The position numbers and the translations under genes were made by a program. DNA of 64,000 bases from Lysinibacillus fusiformis. GTDB lineage: Bacteria; Bacillota; Bacilli; Bacillales_A; Planococcaceae. The DNA is taken from contig JASENG010000007.1 in NCBI GenBank assembly GCA_030027265.1, forward strand, positions 164,484-228,483, read 5' to 3'. The notes below the pieces were generated by a model. It was not told where the DNA came from and made no database searches. It saw only the letters and a program-made list of their open reading frames with translations. Below are positions 1 to 8,802 of this stretch, one piece after another (within the stretch, counting starts at the first letter, position 1; each line of letters begins with the position of its first letter).

Positions 1-2
1 AT

Positions 3-803
3 GAAGAATTTGAAGAACTTCATCAATTCGTTTCTGAAGCAAAACAAAATTACTATCACTTGTCTGATGAAAGCCAGGAAGCCAATGCTTATGAAATGCT
101 TTTAAAAGTAGAAAAAGCATTACATCAAGTTCACCACCAACATCAGCAATTATTAAATATAAGTCTGCAACTTAAAACACAAGTATTACAGTCAGCAGAA
201 GAAGCGTTGTACTATATCGGAGTTAGCTCCTTTAATTTCGACAATGAAATCACGTCAAAAATTATCGGTACGCCTTATCCACTCGAATCCATGAAAGGTA
301 TTTTGGCACCATTTCTACCATTAGGTCAATTTACCACATGGTCTCTTCTTTCGGTTTTTGCACCGCAATCATGGAATGAGGCAGAAGAAGGACAGACAAG
401 TAAAAGTTTTGAAAAAGTATCAACAGAAGAAGAAAAGGAACACTATGCAAAAATTATTCGAAGCTACTATAAAGAAATTTTCTTAGATATGCTATCTACC
501 TTTAAAGACCAGAAAGAATGGACGTTAAAGGAATGGATAGCATATCTGCAAAGTCAAAATGATAGACGACTTGATCAACGACAGTTTTATGACTTTTTTA
601 TTTTATGTCATCAAAAAAGCCCTATCACATCGCATAATGATGAACAGGCAGAAGAATCACTTCATCTACTTGCAGAAGTAATGGAACAATTACAAGGCAG
701 AACGCTACTGTGCAAAGAATTACCTGATCGCATTTTAGGAAATGAACGATTTGAAATACAAAATATGAGTTTTTATTTAGTGGAGGACGGTGAAAAAAAT
801 TGA
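3..803 (+). CDS. Wadjet JetA/kleisin-like subunit (5' partial)
   Basis: The reading frame is open to the left edge, so the true start lies upstream; 266 codons are visible. The protein is helical and charged with no catalytic motif. It ends in a region rich in short helices, as expected for the kleisin-like partner of an SMC ATPase. Assignment rests mainly on context: it is followed by a 247-aa small subunit with a 4-bp overlap and then by a large SMC-like ATPase, the JetA-JetB-JetC order of Wadjet/MksFEB complexes. In those systems this subunit bridges the ATPase heads to form a ring that extrudes and recognises plasmid DNA. A JetD nuclease gene is not visible and would have to lie upstream. 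A type II-like assignment is from memory of the family and is uncertain. Confidence 0.6.
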   Translation, partial: EEFEELHQFVSEAKQNYYHLSDESQEANAYEMLLKVEKALHQVHHQHQQLLNISLQLKTQVLQSAEEALYYIGVSSFNFDNEITSKIIGTPYPLESMKGILAPFLPLGQFTTWSLLSVFAPQSWNEAEEGQTSKSFEKVSTEEEKEHYAKIIRSYYKEIFLDMLSTFKDQKEWTLKEWIAYLQSQNDRRLDQRQFYDFFILCHQKSPITSHNDEQAEESLHLLAEVMEQLQGRTLLCKELPDRILGNERFEIQNMSFYLVEDGEKN

Positions 804-1543
804 GATTTGAGGGTCAAGATGTTGAACAAGCATTTGAACTTTACCGTGAACTTGCCTTAAAAGGTGTAATTACTGGTGACAAAGCCAATACATTTAAAGT
901 AAATGAAAATGTCTACACATTAATCAATCAATTTGCAGATAAGATGGATGCAGACTGTTTAACAGTTGGACAAGAGGTGCATTTAATCCCAAGGACAAAA
1001 TTCTCTCCATTTCACGTAAGTAACGATACGATTAAACGGCAATTTTTAGGTTCAAAATCATCTAATAGCGATATTTATTTAATGTATTTGTGTTCAATTA
1101 TTCTAATAGGAAGCTTCTATAATAGTTATCAATCTAATGAACCAACGCTTGATTTTATTACCTATGAGGTGTGGGTTCAACAAGTGAACGAACGAATTGA
1201 AAGCTTAAAAGCTCATGATGAAGAACAGCTAGAAAAACTCGAAAAAGAATACTCTTACAGATGGTCAACCATTATTGAAAAATGGGAAACTCTTGATGAA
1301 TTAAAGGAATCGGTAACGAAACAAACTGGGAGAACATTAAGTCGGTTAAGCTTTATCGATACGGTCAGACGCTTTCTGGCTGAGTTTGACCTAGTAGAGT
1401 TAATTGGACAAAATGAAGTGACTTTGACCGAAAAGACAAAGGTTATTGTAGGTAGATACTTTATGGAACGGGAATTTAACCGAGGAATCTTAGAATTCTT
1501 ATACGACTTTGAAGAAAAGGAGGAAGACCATGCCAGCTATTAG
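800..1543 (+). CDS. Wadjet JetB/MksE-like small subunit (DUF6063-like)
   Basis: This 247-aa protein starts at TTG 800, which overlaps the TGA of the previous gene. A GGAGG at 782-786 precedes it by about 13 bases. The N-terminal part (motif FELYRELALKGVITG) and the C-terminal part (DTVRRFLAEFDLVEL, followed by a final helical tail) have the look of winged-helix segments typical of the small KITE-like subunit that sits on the kleisin in SMC complexes. I recognise it as resembling the DUF6063 family often annotated beside chromosome-segregation ATPases. Its stop codon lies inside the start region of the ATPase gene, so the three genes are translationally coupled. No enzymatic residues are apparent. 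Confidence 0.6.
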   Translation: MRFEGQDVEQAFELYRELALKGVITGDKANTFKVNENVYTLINQFADKMDADCLTVGQEVHLIPRTKFSPFHVSNDTIKRQFLGSKSSNSDIYLMYLCSIILIGSFYNSYQSNEPTLDFITYEVWVQQVNERIESLKAHDEEQLEKLEKEYSYRWSTIIEKWETLDELKESVTKQTGRTLSRLSFIDTVRRFLAEFDLVELIGQNEVTLTEKTKVIVGRYFMEREFNRGILEFLYDFEEKEEDHASY

Positions 1544-4500
1544 TAAAATTCGGTTAACAAATGTTGTATATGAAAATGGACAAAAACGCTATCACGATGA
1601 ACTTTTCTTGTTTGATGGATTAAATGGTGCCTTGGTTCTTGAAAATGGTGGAGGGAAGACGGTTTTTATTCAAACGGTAGTTCAAGCTATTATCCCTCAT
1701 GCAACCCTTGCAGATCGCGATATCAAAGACACTTTATACCTAGAAGAAGGGCCGGCTCATATTGCCATTGAGTGGATTGTCAATGAAAGTCCTAGACGTT
1801 ATGTCGTAACAGCCGTTACTTTGCATAAAAAACAAAATGGTATTGATTCTTTACGCTATGTCTATGAGTATGGGGAAAATGATGCTCATAGCATTACAGA
1901 AATTCCATTTGTTCAAACAAACGCTGGAGGCATTCGACCAAGTGACCGTGGAGAAATGGCAGATTATTACGCCTATATGGAAAGAAACCAAGGGCATAAA
2001 GCAAAGACATTCTCAAAATCCATTAAAAGTTTTACCGCATATATCGAAGAAAATCACCAAATTATCCATTCTGAATGGGAAAGTATTATCAAAATTAACG
2101 GTGGCGAAGGTGATGTCGAAAAATTCTTTGATAACTGTAAAAAGACAAATGATTTAGTTGACCGTCTTTTAATTCCTTCGATTGAAAATGCGATGGAGGG
2201 ATTTAAAGAGCACGGGTTTGCCGAAACCTTTGAAAATCGACGTGCGGAATTTAAAAAGTATAAGGATTTAAAAGAAACCATTGAACAATCGAAACAGCTG
2301 AATCAGGAATTGAAGGTCTATGTAGATTATTTCCGAAAAGTAGATGAAAAAGAACGGACGTATAATGAAGAACGTCAGCAAGCTAAAGGCTACATACTTG
2401 TACTAGAAGAGGAAATCCAAAGAATTGAGCAAAGTCTTGCTGCTTTAGAAGAACAGTGGCAGCAATATAACGAAGAGATAGAAGAATGGGAAAGAAAAAA
2501 TGCATCTCTAGAAATTTATCAACAACAGCAGAAATGGCAGGAATTTGCTAATATTGAACATCAATTACGTACACAATTAAATGAACTAAAAGAAAAAATA
2601 GAAGAAAACCAGAAACGCTATTATTCACTTCAGTATGCTCAAAATAGGGATACAGCTGAACTTGAGGAAGCGCAGCTCAACTTAGTTGAACAACAACTGG
2701 CTAAATTGGATGAAAATCAAGAAATAGCAGATTTACAATGGGAATTAGATCAAGTAAGCGGGAAAATCCACTATGCATTTTTACTTCAAAAGCAACAATT
2801 AGAAGAGCAAATTGATAATTTACAAGCAATGAAAGAACAGTTATCTGAAAAGCAAAGTAATCTAGACGAACAACAAACAAAGCTAAGATCTGAAATTTCA
2901 AAACATGAACAGCAAAAGACGAAAGCAACCACGAACCTTGAAAATACAAAAAAACAAATGGGAGAAATCAAATCTAAACTTGTCGCTCGTGACGAGGAAT
3001 CGATGGAGCAATTATTAGAAGATTGGATTTCTCAAGTTGAAAAACTTGATAATGATAATGTTGAGCTTAAAGAGCGTTTGAAAAAAATTAAACACTCAGA
3101 AGGTGAATTAGAAAAGCAACAGAATGAGCTGCAAGGAATTCTTTCTTCTGATAAACTATCGCAGGCCAAACTTGAGCAGCAACTAGACCACATTTCCAAG
3201 CAAGAAAAAGTTTTATTAGCACAACTGGCAACTTTAAGGAGTAATTGGAGTCATATTCAATCAATTTATGAACGTGAACAATCTTTCACTGAACAAATTG
3301 CAAGCCAGATTGAAAAGTTTGAACGTGAAAAGGAAATAAAGCTTATACAAGAGAGACGTGCGAAACGATTTATTGATGACTATGAGCATCAAGAGACTTT
3401 CTTCGCAGATCCTTTTATAGAACAAAAAATGAAAGATTGGGCACAAACCTATTACATTACGACAGGGATTGAATTTATTCAGCAGCATAAAAACGAAATG
3501 AAAGGGAATACGTATCCTTTTTGGGCACTAACACTTATAACAACCGCTAAGGAAAAGTCCGCGTTATTCGATAAATTAAAATCTGTTCAACATGAGTTAA
3601 CATTTCCAATCTATATTTTATCATTAGATGAAGCAAGGCAAATAGGGATGGAGAATGTACCGCAAAATGCTGTAGTTGAGCCTTCTAATTGGATTGACTA
3701 TCAACAACAAACATCCTTTCTTCGTTACAAACAAGAAATGCAAGAAACAGCGGCTCAAAAAGAAATTGAGAGGAAACAGACAGAATCTATTCTTCACAAA
3801 TGGCAACAAGTGTATCAATCCTTGAATGATTATTTAGAGACATACCCGTATACCTTATTTAAAGAAACTGAAGAACAGCTGTTTACCATTAACCAAAAAA
3901 TTGAGAATAACGTATATGAATTAAAAAATATCGTTGATCAATTACAGCAGCTAAAGCTTGAATACCAATCAAAACAATCAATACTTTCAAATAACCAAAC
4001 CATTTTGCAAGATTTAATGAATCATCGTATTCCACAAGCAACTCAGTATGTTCAGCTTTCAAAGACTTTGCCAATATACAAAAACGAAGTAATACGTTGT
4101 GAAGAAAAGATAAAAGATCAAAAGACATTACTTAGAAAATTACAAGACAGCCTTCTATATGTTGGAATTGAAATAGACGAATTGAAAGAAAGAATTTCGG
4201 GTCTTGTAAACCAAAAAAAATATAAAATAGATGAAGATTCACTTTATGTAAAAACTCAAGCTATTGATCCAACAGAGCATAACGAAAATTTGGAAGTATT
4301 AAAACGAACATATCAATCGATTGAAGAAAAAATCAAAAAAATTCAAACATCTCGTGGTGAATGGGTGGAGCGAAAAAAACACTGTCTAGAAAAAATCGAC
4401 CTGGCAAAAAAAGCAATGAACAGCTTATTAGAAGACTTGCCAAGCTTGGATAAAACAATCACCTATCCATTCGATGGTGCGCAACAAATTGCTGCTTTAA

Positions 4501-5942
4501 AAAAGCAATATAAACTAATGGACAAGCAGCAATCAGAGCACCGGAGACAACATACGAATGCGGAAGTTGCAGCGAATACGGAACAACGTACTTTGGAGCA
4601 ATCCAAAAATCTCTTTTTTGAAAGGTTTAAAGAGATATGGCTAATTGAAGGAGAGTCAGATGTTGTCAGAGAGCAATTAAATCAGCAAAAGCAAAAACTA
4701 CAGAAGCAAGCTCGCTTTATCCAAGATCGAAAGCAACAGTTAGACGTTCAACATATACAATGCAAAGAAGTAGAACAATTATTCAACCAATATACGATTG
4801 TCCATCGATTAGAAGATCCCTTACTTTTAGCTCAATCCATTACGGAAGAAAAGCGGAGTGATTATTCTTATAACAAACAGATAATCACACAACAGCAAAT
4901 GAATCGCCTTCAACAAACACAGCAGCAATTTAAAAAGGCATTAGAAGTATTAGCCGAAGCAAAGGAAGAATTTATCTCTTATGCTGAGAAAAATGTAAAA
5001 GATCCAACGCTTCGAAAAACAACGATTGATGGCGTGAAAATCAAAAAAACATTTGCGGAAATACTCGTGCATGATCAATTAATGAGCGAGCGTATTGAAA
5101 ATGTGATTCAACTGGCTGAAAATACAATGCGTGATCATGATAAAGAGTTGCAGCAGTTTATCACTTATATTCATATGCATATTCGGAAATTACGCGACGA
5201 CCTTCACGAAATACAGAAAAAAACGCGTGTGAAAGTAGAAAACGAATCGAAATACATTTATAAAATCGATGTCCCTGATTGGGATGATGATATCGCAAAG
5301 GAACGGATCCAAGGCTATATTGATTGGATTTTAAATCAATTAGAAACAACACGATACTTGGATGAAGCAGGGGAAGAAGATCATGTTAAAGTTCAAAAGT
5401 TTTTACACAACTCTTTCAAAACGGTTCCAATTTTACGTATAGTCCTTGGGAATCAGTCTATAAAGGTAAAATGCCGAAAAGTTGAAAGTGCAACCCATAT
5501 ATCGAAAACCTACTATACGTGGGAGGAATCGAATCGCTGGTCTGGCGGTGAAAAATGGAGTAAAAACATGGCGCTGTTTTTAGGACTGCTCAATTTCATC
5601 GCTGAAAAAAGCCAAAGGAATTCACCGCATACAAAACGCAACAGAACTGTGATTCTAGATAATCCATTTGGGAAAGCGTCCAGTGATCACGTCTTAAGTC
5701 CAGTCTTTTTCATAGCTGATCAACTAGGCTTCCAGCTTATTACCCTAACAGCGCACGCAGAAGGAAAATTCTTAAGTGATTACTTCCCAATTGTGTATAG
5801 CTGCCGATTAAAACAATTAGAAGGGCAATCCAAGCAAGTTTTAACAAAAGACAAAATCCTGCAAAAAGCTTATTTACGAGACCATGCACCAGATAGTTTG
5901 ATGCGTTTGGGGGAAAGACAGCAGCTTTACTTGTTTGAGTAG
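1530..5942 (+). CDS. SMC-like ATPase, Wadjet JetC/MksB-like
   Basis: The chosen start is ATG 1530 with AAAGGAGG about 5 bases upstream, giving 1470 aa; an in-frame start 21 bases earlier would bury this Shine-Dalgarno sequence. The N-terminal head carries Walker A ENGGGKT near residue 38. Two long Gln/Glu/Lys-rich coiled-coil arms flank a globular stretch near residues 620-750 at the position of an SMC hinge. The C-terminal head has a signature-like WSGGEKWSKN (about 1337), Walker B RTVILDNPFG (about 1372), a D-loop-like GKASSDH, and an H-switch TLTAHAE (about 1405). The architecture is MukB/JetC-like, with the ATPase split to both ends. In Wadjet systems this motor extrudes plasmid DNA and licenses cleavage by JetD. 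It is the third gene of the operon and is followed by a strong terminator. Confidence 0.75.
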   Translation: MPAISKIRLTNVVYENGQKRYHDELFLFDGLNGALVLENGGGKTVFIQTVVQAIIPHATLADRDIKDTLYLEEGPAHIAIEWIVNESPRRYVVTAVTLHKKQNGIDSLRYVYEYGENDAHSITEIPFVQTNAGGIRPSDRGEMADYYAYMERNQGHKAKTFSKSIKSFTAYIEENHQIIHSEWESIIKINGGEGDVEKFFDNCKKTNDLVDRLLIPSIENAMEGFKEHGFAETFENRRAEFKKYKDLKETIEQSKQLNQELKVYVDYFRKVDEKERTYNEERQQAKGYILVLEEEIQRIEQSLAALEEQWQQYNEEIEEWERKNASLEIYQQQQKWQEFANIEHQLRTQLNELKEKIEENQKRYYSLQYAQNRDTAELEEAQLNLVEQQLAKLDENQEIADLQWELDQVSGKIHYAFLLQKQQLEEQIDNLQAMKEQLSEKQSNLDEQQTKLRSEISKHEQQKTKATTNLENTKKQMGEIKSKLVARDEESMEQLLEDWISQVEKLDNDNVELKERLKKIKHSEGELEKQQNELQGILSSDKLSQAKLEQQLDHISKQEKVLLAQLATLRSNWSHIQSIYEREQSFTEQIASQIEKFEREKEIKLIQERRAKRFIDDYEHQETFFADPFIEQKMKDWAQTYYITTGIEFIQQHKNEMKGNTYPFWALTLITTAKEKSALFDKLKSVQHELTFPIYILSLDEARQIGMENVPQNAVVEPSNWIDYQQQTSFLRYKQEMQETAAQKEIERKQTESILHKWQQVYQSLNDYLETYPYTLFKETEEQLFTINQKIENNVYELKNIVDQLQQLKLEYQSKQSILSNNQTILQDLMNHRIPQATQYVQLSKTLPIYKNEVIRCEEKIKDQKTLLRKLQDSLLYVGIEIDELKERISGLVNQKKYKIDEDSLYVKTQAIDPTEHNENLEVLKRTYQSIEEKIKKIQTSRGEWVERKKHCLEKIDLAKKAMNSLLEDLPSLDKTITYPFDGAQQIAALKKQYKLMDKQQSEHRRQHTNAEVAANTEQRTLEQSKNLFFERFKEIWLIEGESDVVREQLNQQKQKLQKQARFIQDRKQQLDVQHIQCKEVEQLFNQYTIVHRLEDPLLLAQSITEEKRSDYSYNKQIITQQQMNRLQQTQQQFKKALEVLAEAKEEFISYAEKNVKDPTLRKTTIDGVKIKKTFAEILVHDQLMSERIENVIQLAENTMRDHDKELQQFITYIHMHIRKLRDDLHEIQKKTRVKVENESKYIYKIDVPDWDDDIAKERIQGYIDWILNQLETTRYLDEAGEEDHVKVQKFLHNSFKTVPILRIVLGNQSIKVKCRKVESATHISKTYYTWEESNRWSGGEKWSKNMALFLGLLNFIAEKSQRNSPHTKRNRTVILDNPFGKASSDHVLSPVFFIADQLGFQLITLTAHAEGKFLSDYFPIVYSCRLKQLEGQSKQVLTKDKILQKAYLRDHAPDSLMRLGERQQLYLFE

Positions 5943-5955
5943 TAATTGGAAAAAA

Positions 5956-5994
5956 GCTCAGAAGGAAACAGATAGTTTGCCTTTCTGAGCTTTT
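5956..5994 (+). terminator. Terminator after SMC operon
   Basis: The stem GCTCAGAAGG pairs with CCTTTCTGAGC with one bulge, followed by TTTT. It lies 14 bases after the ATPase stop and ends the defence operon, so no JetD gene follows in this transcript. Confidence 0.75.
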
Positions 5995-6096
5995 GATCTA
6001 AGGGTGGGTATTTATTTCTTGTTTCTGTATAAAAAAGAGGTATTTCCCCTTTACAAAATAAGATGGGGTGTATAAGAAGGAATAAAGGATAAATTA

Positions 6097-7020
6097 ATGT
6101 TTATTGAATATTTTCTGAGAGGTGATTACTTGAAGGATATAAGTAATTGGGGATTTTATGGGTATGGTGTAGATAGTACATTAGAAAAGATTGAGCTATT
6201 GGCACCCGAAAGAATGCCAAATGAATCAGAAGGACACCGAAGATATATATTAAAGTATCCTAGAGTTTTTGAAGTTGGTGTTTCGTGGGAGGACATAACA
6301 GAATTAATTGCTTCACAAATAGGTAAGCTTTTAAAATTGAAAATGATGGATGTAGAAATTGTCCAAAGAGATTCTAGAAGAGGAGCACTTTTAAAAAACT
6401 TCGTACCGTATAGAGGACAATTTTTAGAGGGAGGCTCAATTCTATCTGAATTTGAAGAATATGAGAGCACTAAGTTATTAGAATTAAAAAATGAGCATTT
6501 AATCAACGCCGGTTTTGATATTATTGAAAGACTAGAATATTGGCAAATTATAAAAAAAGAATTTATTGCAATGAACTTTTTTGATATATTGATTGGAAAT
6601 CAGGATAGGCATCCATTTAATTGGATGATGCTTTATAATGAAGATAGTAACAAAAGTTTTTCTCCTATATATGATAATGGTGCATCATTAGGCTTTAGGT
6701 TTGATGATAATCAATTAAATACGTATATTTCAAATGAAACTCAATTACATAGATATATAAGAAATACCAAAGTTAAAGTGGGGCTATTTGAATACAAACA
6801 GGTTAAAGCAAAGGATTTAATAAATGTATTGAAGAATAGATATATTGATGAAAGTGAATTAATAATTGCACAAATTGAAAATTTCAATATCGTTAGGTAT
6901 GAAGAATATATTAATCGAAATGTTTATTTAAGTGAAAAACAAAAAGAATGGTTAAAGTTAATTATTTCAATTAGAAGGCAGTATATTTTAAAATGGTATG
7001 AAGGGGAGGAAAAGATATGA
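6097..7020 (+). CDS. HipA-like Ser/Thr kinase core (HipT-like, split HipA)
   Basis: This 307-aa protein has the catalytic half of HipA kinases. YILKYP near residues 50-55 matches the ATP-binding lysine strand. GNQDRHPFNW (about 166-175) is the HipA catalytic loop, with Asp as base and Asn as metal ligand. YDNGASLGF (about 191-199) is the DFG-equivalent metal loop. The N-terminal SH3-like subdomain of classical HipA (about 440 aa) is absent from this protein, and a similar segment begins the next gene, so the kinase appears split as in HipBST systems. The glycine-rich P-loop motif of HipA is not obvious. No HipB-type helix-turn-helix gene is adjacent. HipA-family kinases inactivate aminoacyl-tRNA synthetases; the target here is unknown. 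It overlaps the next gene by ATGA. Confidence 0.7.
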   Translation: MFIEYFLRGDYLKDISNWGFYGYGVDSTLEKIELLAPERMPNESEGHRRYILKYPRVFEVGVSWEDITELIASQIGKLLKLKMMDVEIVQRDSRRGALLKNFVPYRGQFLEGGSILSEFEEYESTKLLELKNEHLINAGFDIIERLEYWQIIKKEFIAMNFFDILIGNQDRHPFNWMMLYNEDSNKSFSPIYDNGASLGFRFDDNQLNTYISNETQLHRYIRNTKVKVGLFEYKQVKAKDLINVLKNRYIDESELIIAQIENFNIVRYEEYINRNVYLSEKQKEWLKLIISIRRQYILKWYEGEEKI

Positions 7021-7769
7021 ATAAACATGAATCATTATGGTTAGTTTGGCAAAATGTTAACACACGTTTGTTTTATCATGTGGGAACATTATCATTTTAT
7101 GATAACCAGTATACATTCCAGTACACATATCGAAGTAATGGTCCTCAGAAAGTAAATGATGCCTTAAAGAATGGTTATTTATTACATCCGATGTTTCCGG
7201 ATATAAAAAAAGAATACAAATCTAAAAACTTATTTGGAACTTTTAAACGTCGTCTACCTTCAGAGATACGAGTTGATTTTAAAGAGATATTAAGTGATTT
7301 AAGTCTTTCAGAAGATTATTCAAAAATGGAGTTACTTGAACGTACTCGTGGAAAATTAGGTGGGGATCAATATTCTTTTGAGAAGCCATTAAAAATTATT
7401 GATGGGGTTTTAAAAACCTCCTTCTATATTAATGGTATGTCTTACCAAAATTTACCTCGAAATTGGTCGGAAATTTTAAAATCACATAAGAAAATATTTT
7501 TAAAACTAGAACCCGAAAATCCAATTGATGAAAACGCAATTGCTATCTATACAGAGTTCAATATCAAATTAGGTTATGTCCCGCGATTTTATGCGTCGGG
7601 AATATCTGCATTAATAAAAAATGGAATGGAACCTAAAGTATCTATCAATTATATAAATGAATCAAGTGAATCAGGATGGTGGGTAAAATTAGATTTTGAA
7701 TGTGAAGTACCTTTAACAAGTGAACCGATTTTACCTAATTTAGATCCAATATTTGAATATGTCATGTAA
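7017..7769 (+). CDS. HipA N-terminal-like (HipS) plus HIRAN domain protein
   Basis: This 250-aa protein starts at ATG 7017 in an ATGA overlap with the kinase gene, with a GGGGAGG site upstream. Residues about 17-90 (YHVGTLSFYDNQYTFQY, then LHPMFPD and RRLPSE) resemble the small N-terminal subdomain of HipA, which forms the separate HipS protein in split systems. Residues about 115-220 look like a HIRAN domain: LKLEPENPIDENAIAIY then LGYVPRFYASGISALI is the characteristic 'N..D..Ai.v....lGyip' pattern. HIRAN domains of HLTF/Rad5 bind DNA 3' ends. The tight coupling suggests this subunit regulates the HipA-like kinase. The coupling of DNA-end sensing to kinase release is inference. Confidence 0.6.
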   Translation: MNKHESLWLVWQNVNTRLFYHVGTLSFYDNQYTFQYTYRSNGPQKVNDALKNGYLLHPMFPDIKKEYKSKNLFGTFKRRLPSEIRVDFKEILSDLSLSEDYSKMELLERTRGKLGGDQYSFEKPLKIIDGVLKTSFYINGMSYQNLPRNWSEILKSHKKIFLKLEPENPIDENAIAIYTEFNIKLGYVPRFYASGISALIKNGMEPKVSINYINESSESGWWVKLDFECEVPLTSEPILPNLDPIFEYVM

Positions 7770-7918
7770 CTGCATACTATGAATCTTATCAGAAATAAAT
7801 GAGTAATTATTCTCATGAAGAATAAGAAAAAATAGATCTGTTATTCAAGAGTAATAAATTAGGTTTCTCTAGAAGCGTGATTTAGTAATCGCTTAACAAT
7901 TTAGTTTAGATAATAAAG

Positions 7919-7958
7919 CTGCACCAAAAATGTGTAACAATACATTTTGGGCAGTTTT
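7919..7958 (+). terminator. Terminator after HipA/HIRAN pair
   Basis: The stem CTGC/GCAG with inner CCAAAAATGT/ACATTTTGG is followed by TTTTATATTTTTTT. It lies 150 bases after the HIRAN gene. Confidence 0.65.
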
Positions 7959-7988
7959 ATATTTTTTTATTAACTATTTTGCACATCC

Positions 7989-8038
7989 GAGGCTACTCTG
8001 GCTAGGCATCTGGTTTGTAACTTAGATCGTAGCCCCTC
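7989..8038. other. Unassigned hairpin in 570-bp intergenic gap
   Basis: GAGGCTAC (7989-7996) can pair with the GTAGCC plus CTC segment at 8029-8038, enclosing about 32 bases with a possible inner ATC/GAT pairing. It lies in the non-coding stretch 7770-8338 between the kinase/HIRAN pair and the prophage remnant. It has no run of T after it and does not fit a tRNA. The rest of this gap (8040-8338) shows no gene or clear regulatory site. Confidence 0.3.
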
Positions 8039-8380
8039 TATCTACCTTGGCTTCATACCTAATTTAGTGTTTATAAAAGACACAAGTAATAGATATGGGA
8101 ACAAGAAAACTTTAGATGGATGGAAGCCTTTTTAAGATTTATTGATGTCCGACCATTTTAAAATTATAAAGTGTAATTTGTTTCTAAATCCTTTTTATAA
8201 GTTGTCCTCAAGTCATTTATTCTTACTGCCTATATGGAGAATGAGAAGATACCTCAATTTTTAATCATTTTGGATAACCCCCAAAAAATTTTTTCACCAC
8301 AAATGTCTCTTTTTCCGTTTAAAAAGACTATTTAATAAGTGAAGACAACTTCAACACTTATGAAAAGGAGTGGTGCCAAG

Positions 8381-8800
8381 ATGGAGATTATTCAATTCAA
8401 TGGAGAAGCAGTTGTTGAAACACGGGTATTAGCGAGGATGTATGGTCAGACACCTATAGATATTGCCAACGCCTATTTCGAAAACGAAGACAGATTTAAA
8501 GAAGGGGAGCATTTCTACTTATTAGATGATCGCTTTGTGGACTTTGCAGAGTTTAAGGGGCAATTTCTAGAGCATGAGTGTTTGAATCAAGAAAAAATCT
8601 ATTTGTGGACGGATCAAGGTTTGTACGAGCATGCCTCGATCATGAAAGGGAAGGATGCATGGCACTCGTATTGTCAGTTTATCTATTTTGTTTTTAACAA
8701 ATCAGAAGAAGTGAAAAAGGCCATTCAAGTTCTCCAAAAAGCAGAAGCCATCATTACGAATGAGCGGTTTATCTACTTTTTAGCAAAGGAGATGCTCTAA
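8381..8800 (+). CDS. ORF6N-type phage antirepressor-like protein
   Basis: The start is ATG 8381 with AAAGGAG ten bases upstream, giving 139 aa. The N-terminal half reads as an ORF6N/KilA-N-like DNA-binding domain: FNGEAVVETRVLARMYG, then a conserved-looking NEDRFKEGEHFYLL, and a YLWTDQGLYEHASIM segment. Such proteins are phage antirepressors or lysogeny regulators. It is the first of a short run of phage replication genes on the plus strand with 2-base spacing to the next gene, and is probably a prophage remnant because no integrase, capsid or lysis gene is present. Confidence 0.7.
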   Translation: MEIIQFNGEAVVETRVLARMYGQTPIDIANAYFENEDRFKEGEHFYLLDDRFVDFAEFKGQFLEHECLNQEKIYLWTDQGLYEHASIMKGKDAWHSYCQFIYFVFNKSEEVKKAIQVLQKAEAIITNERFIYFLAKEML

Positions 8801-8802
8801 AA

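Noticed and set aside
5943..6096. JetD gene following the SMC ATPase
   Set aside because: The gap holds only a terminator, and the next gene encodes a HipA-like kinase.
7989..8038. tRNA gene or remnant
   Set aside because: No T-arm GGTTCGA-type sequence, no acceptor stem and no anticodon stem in the right spacing.
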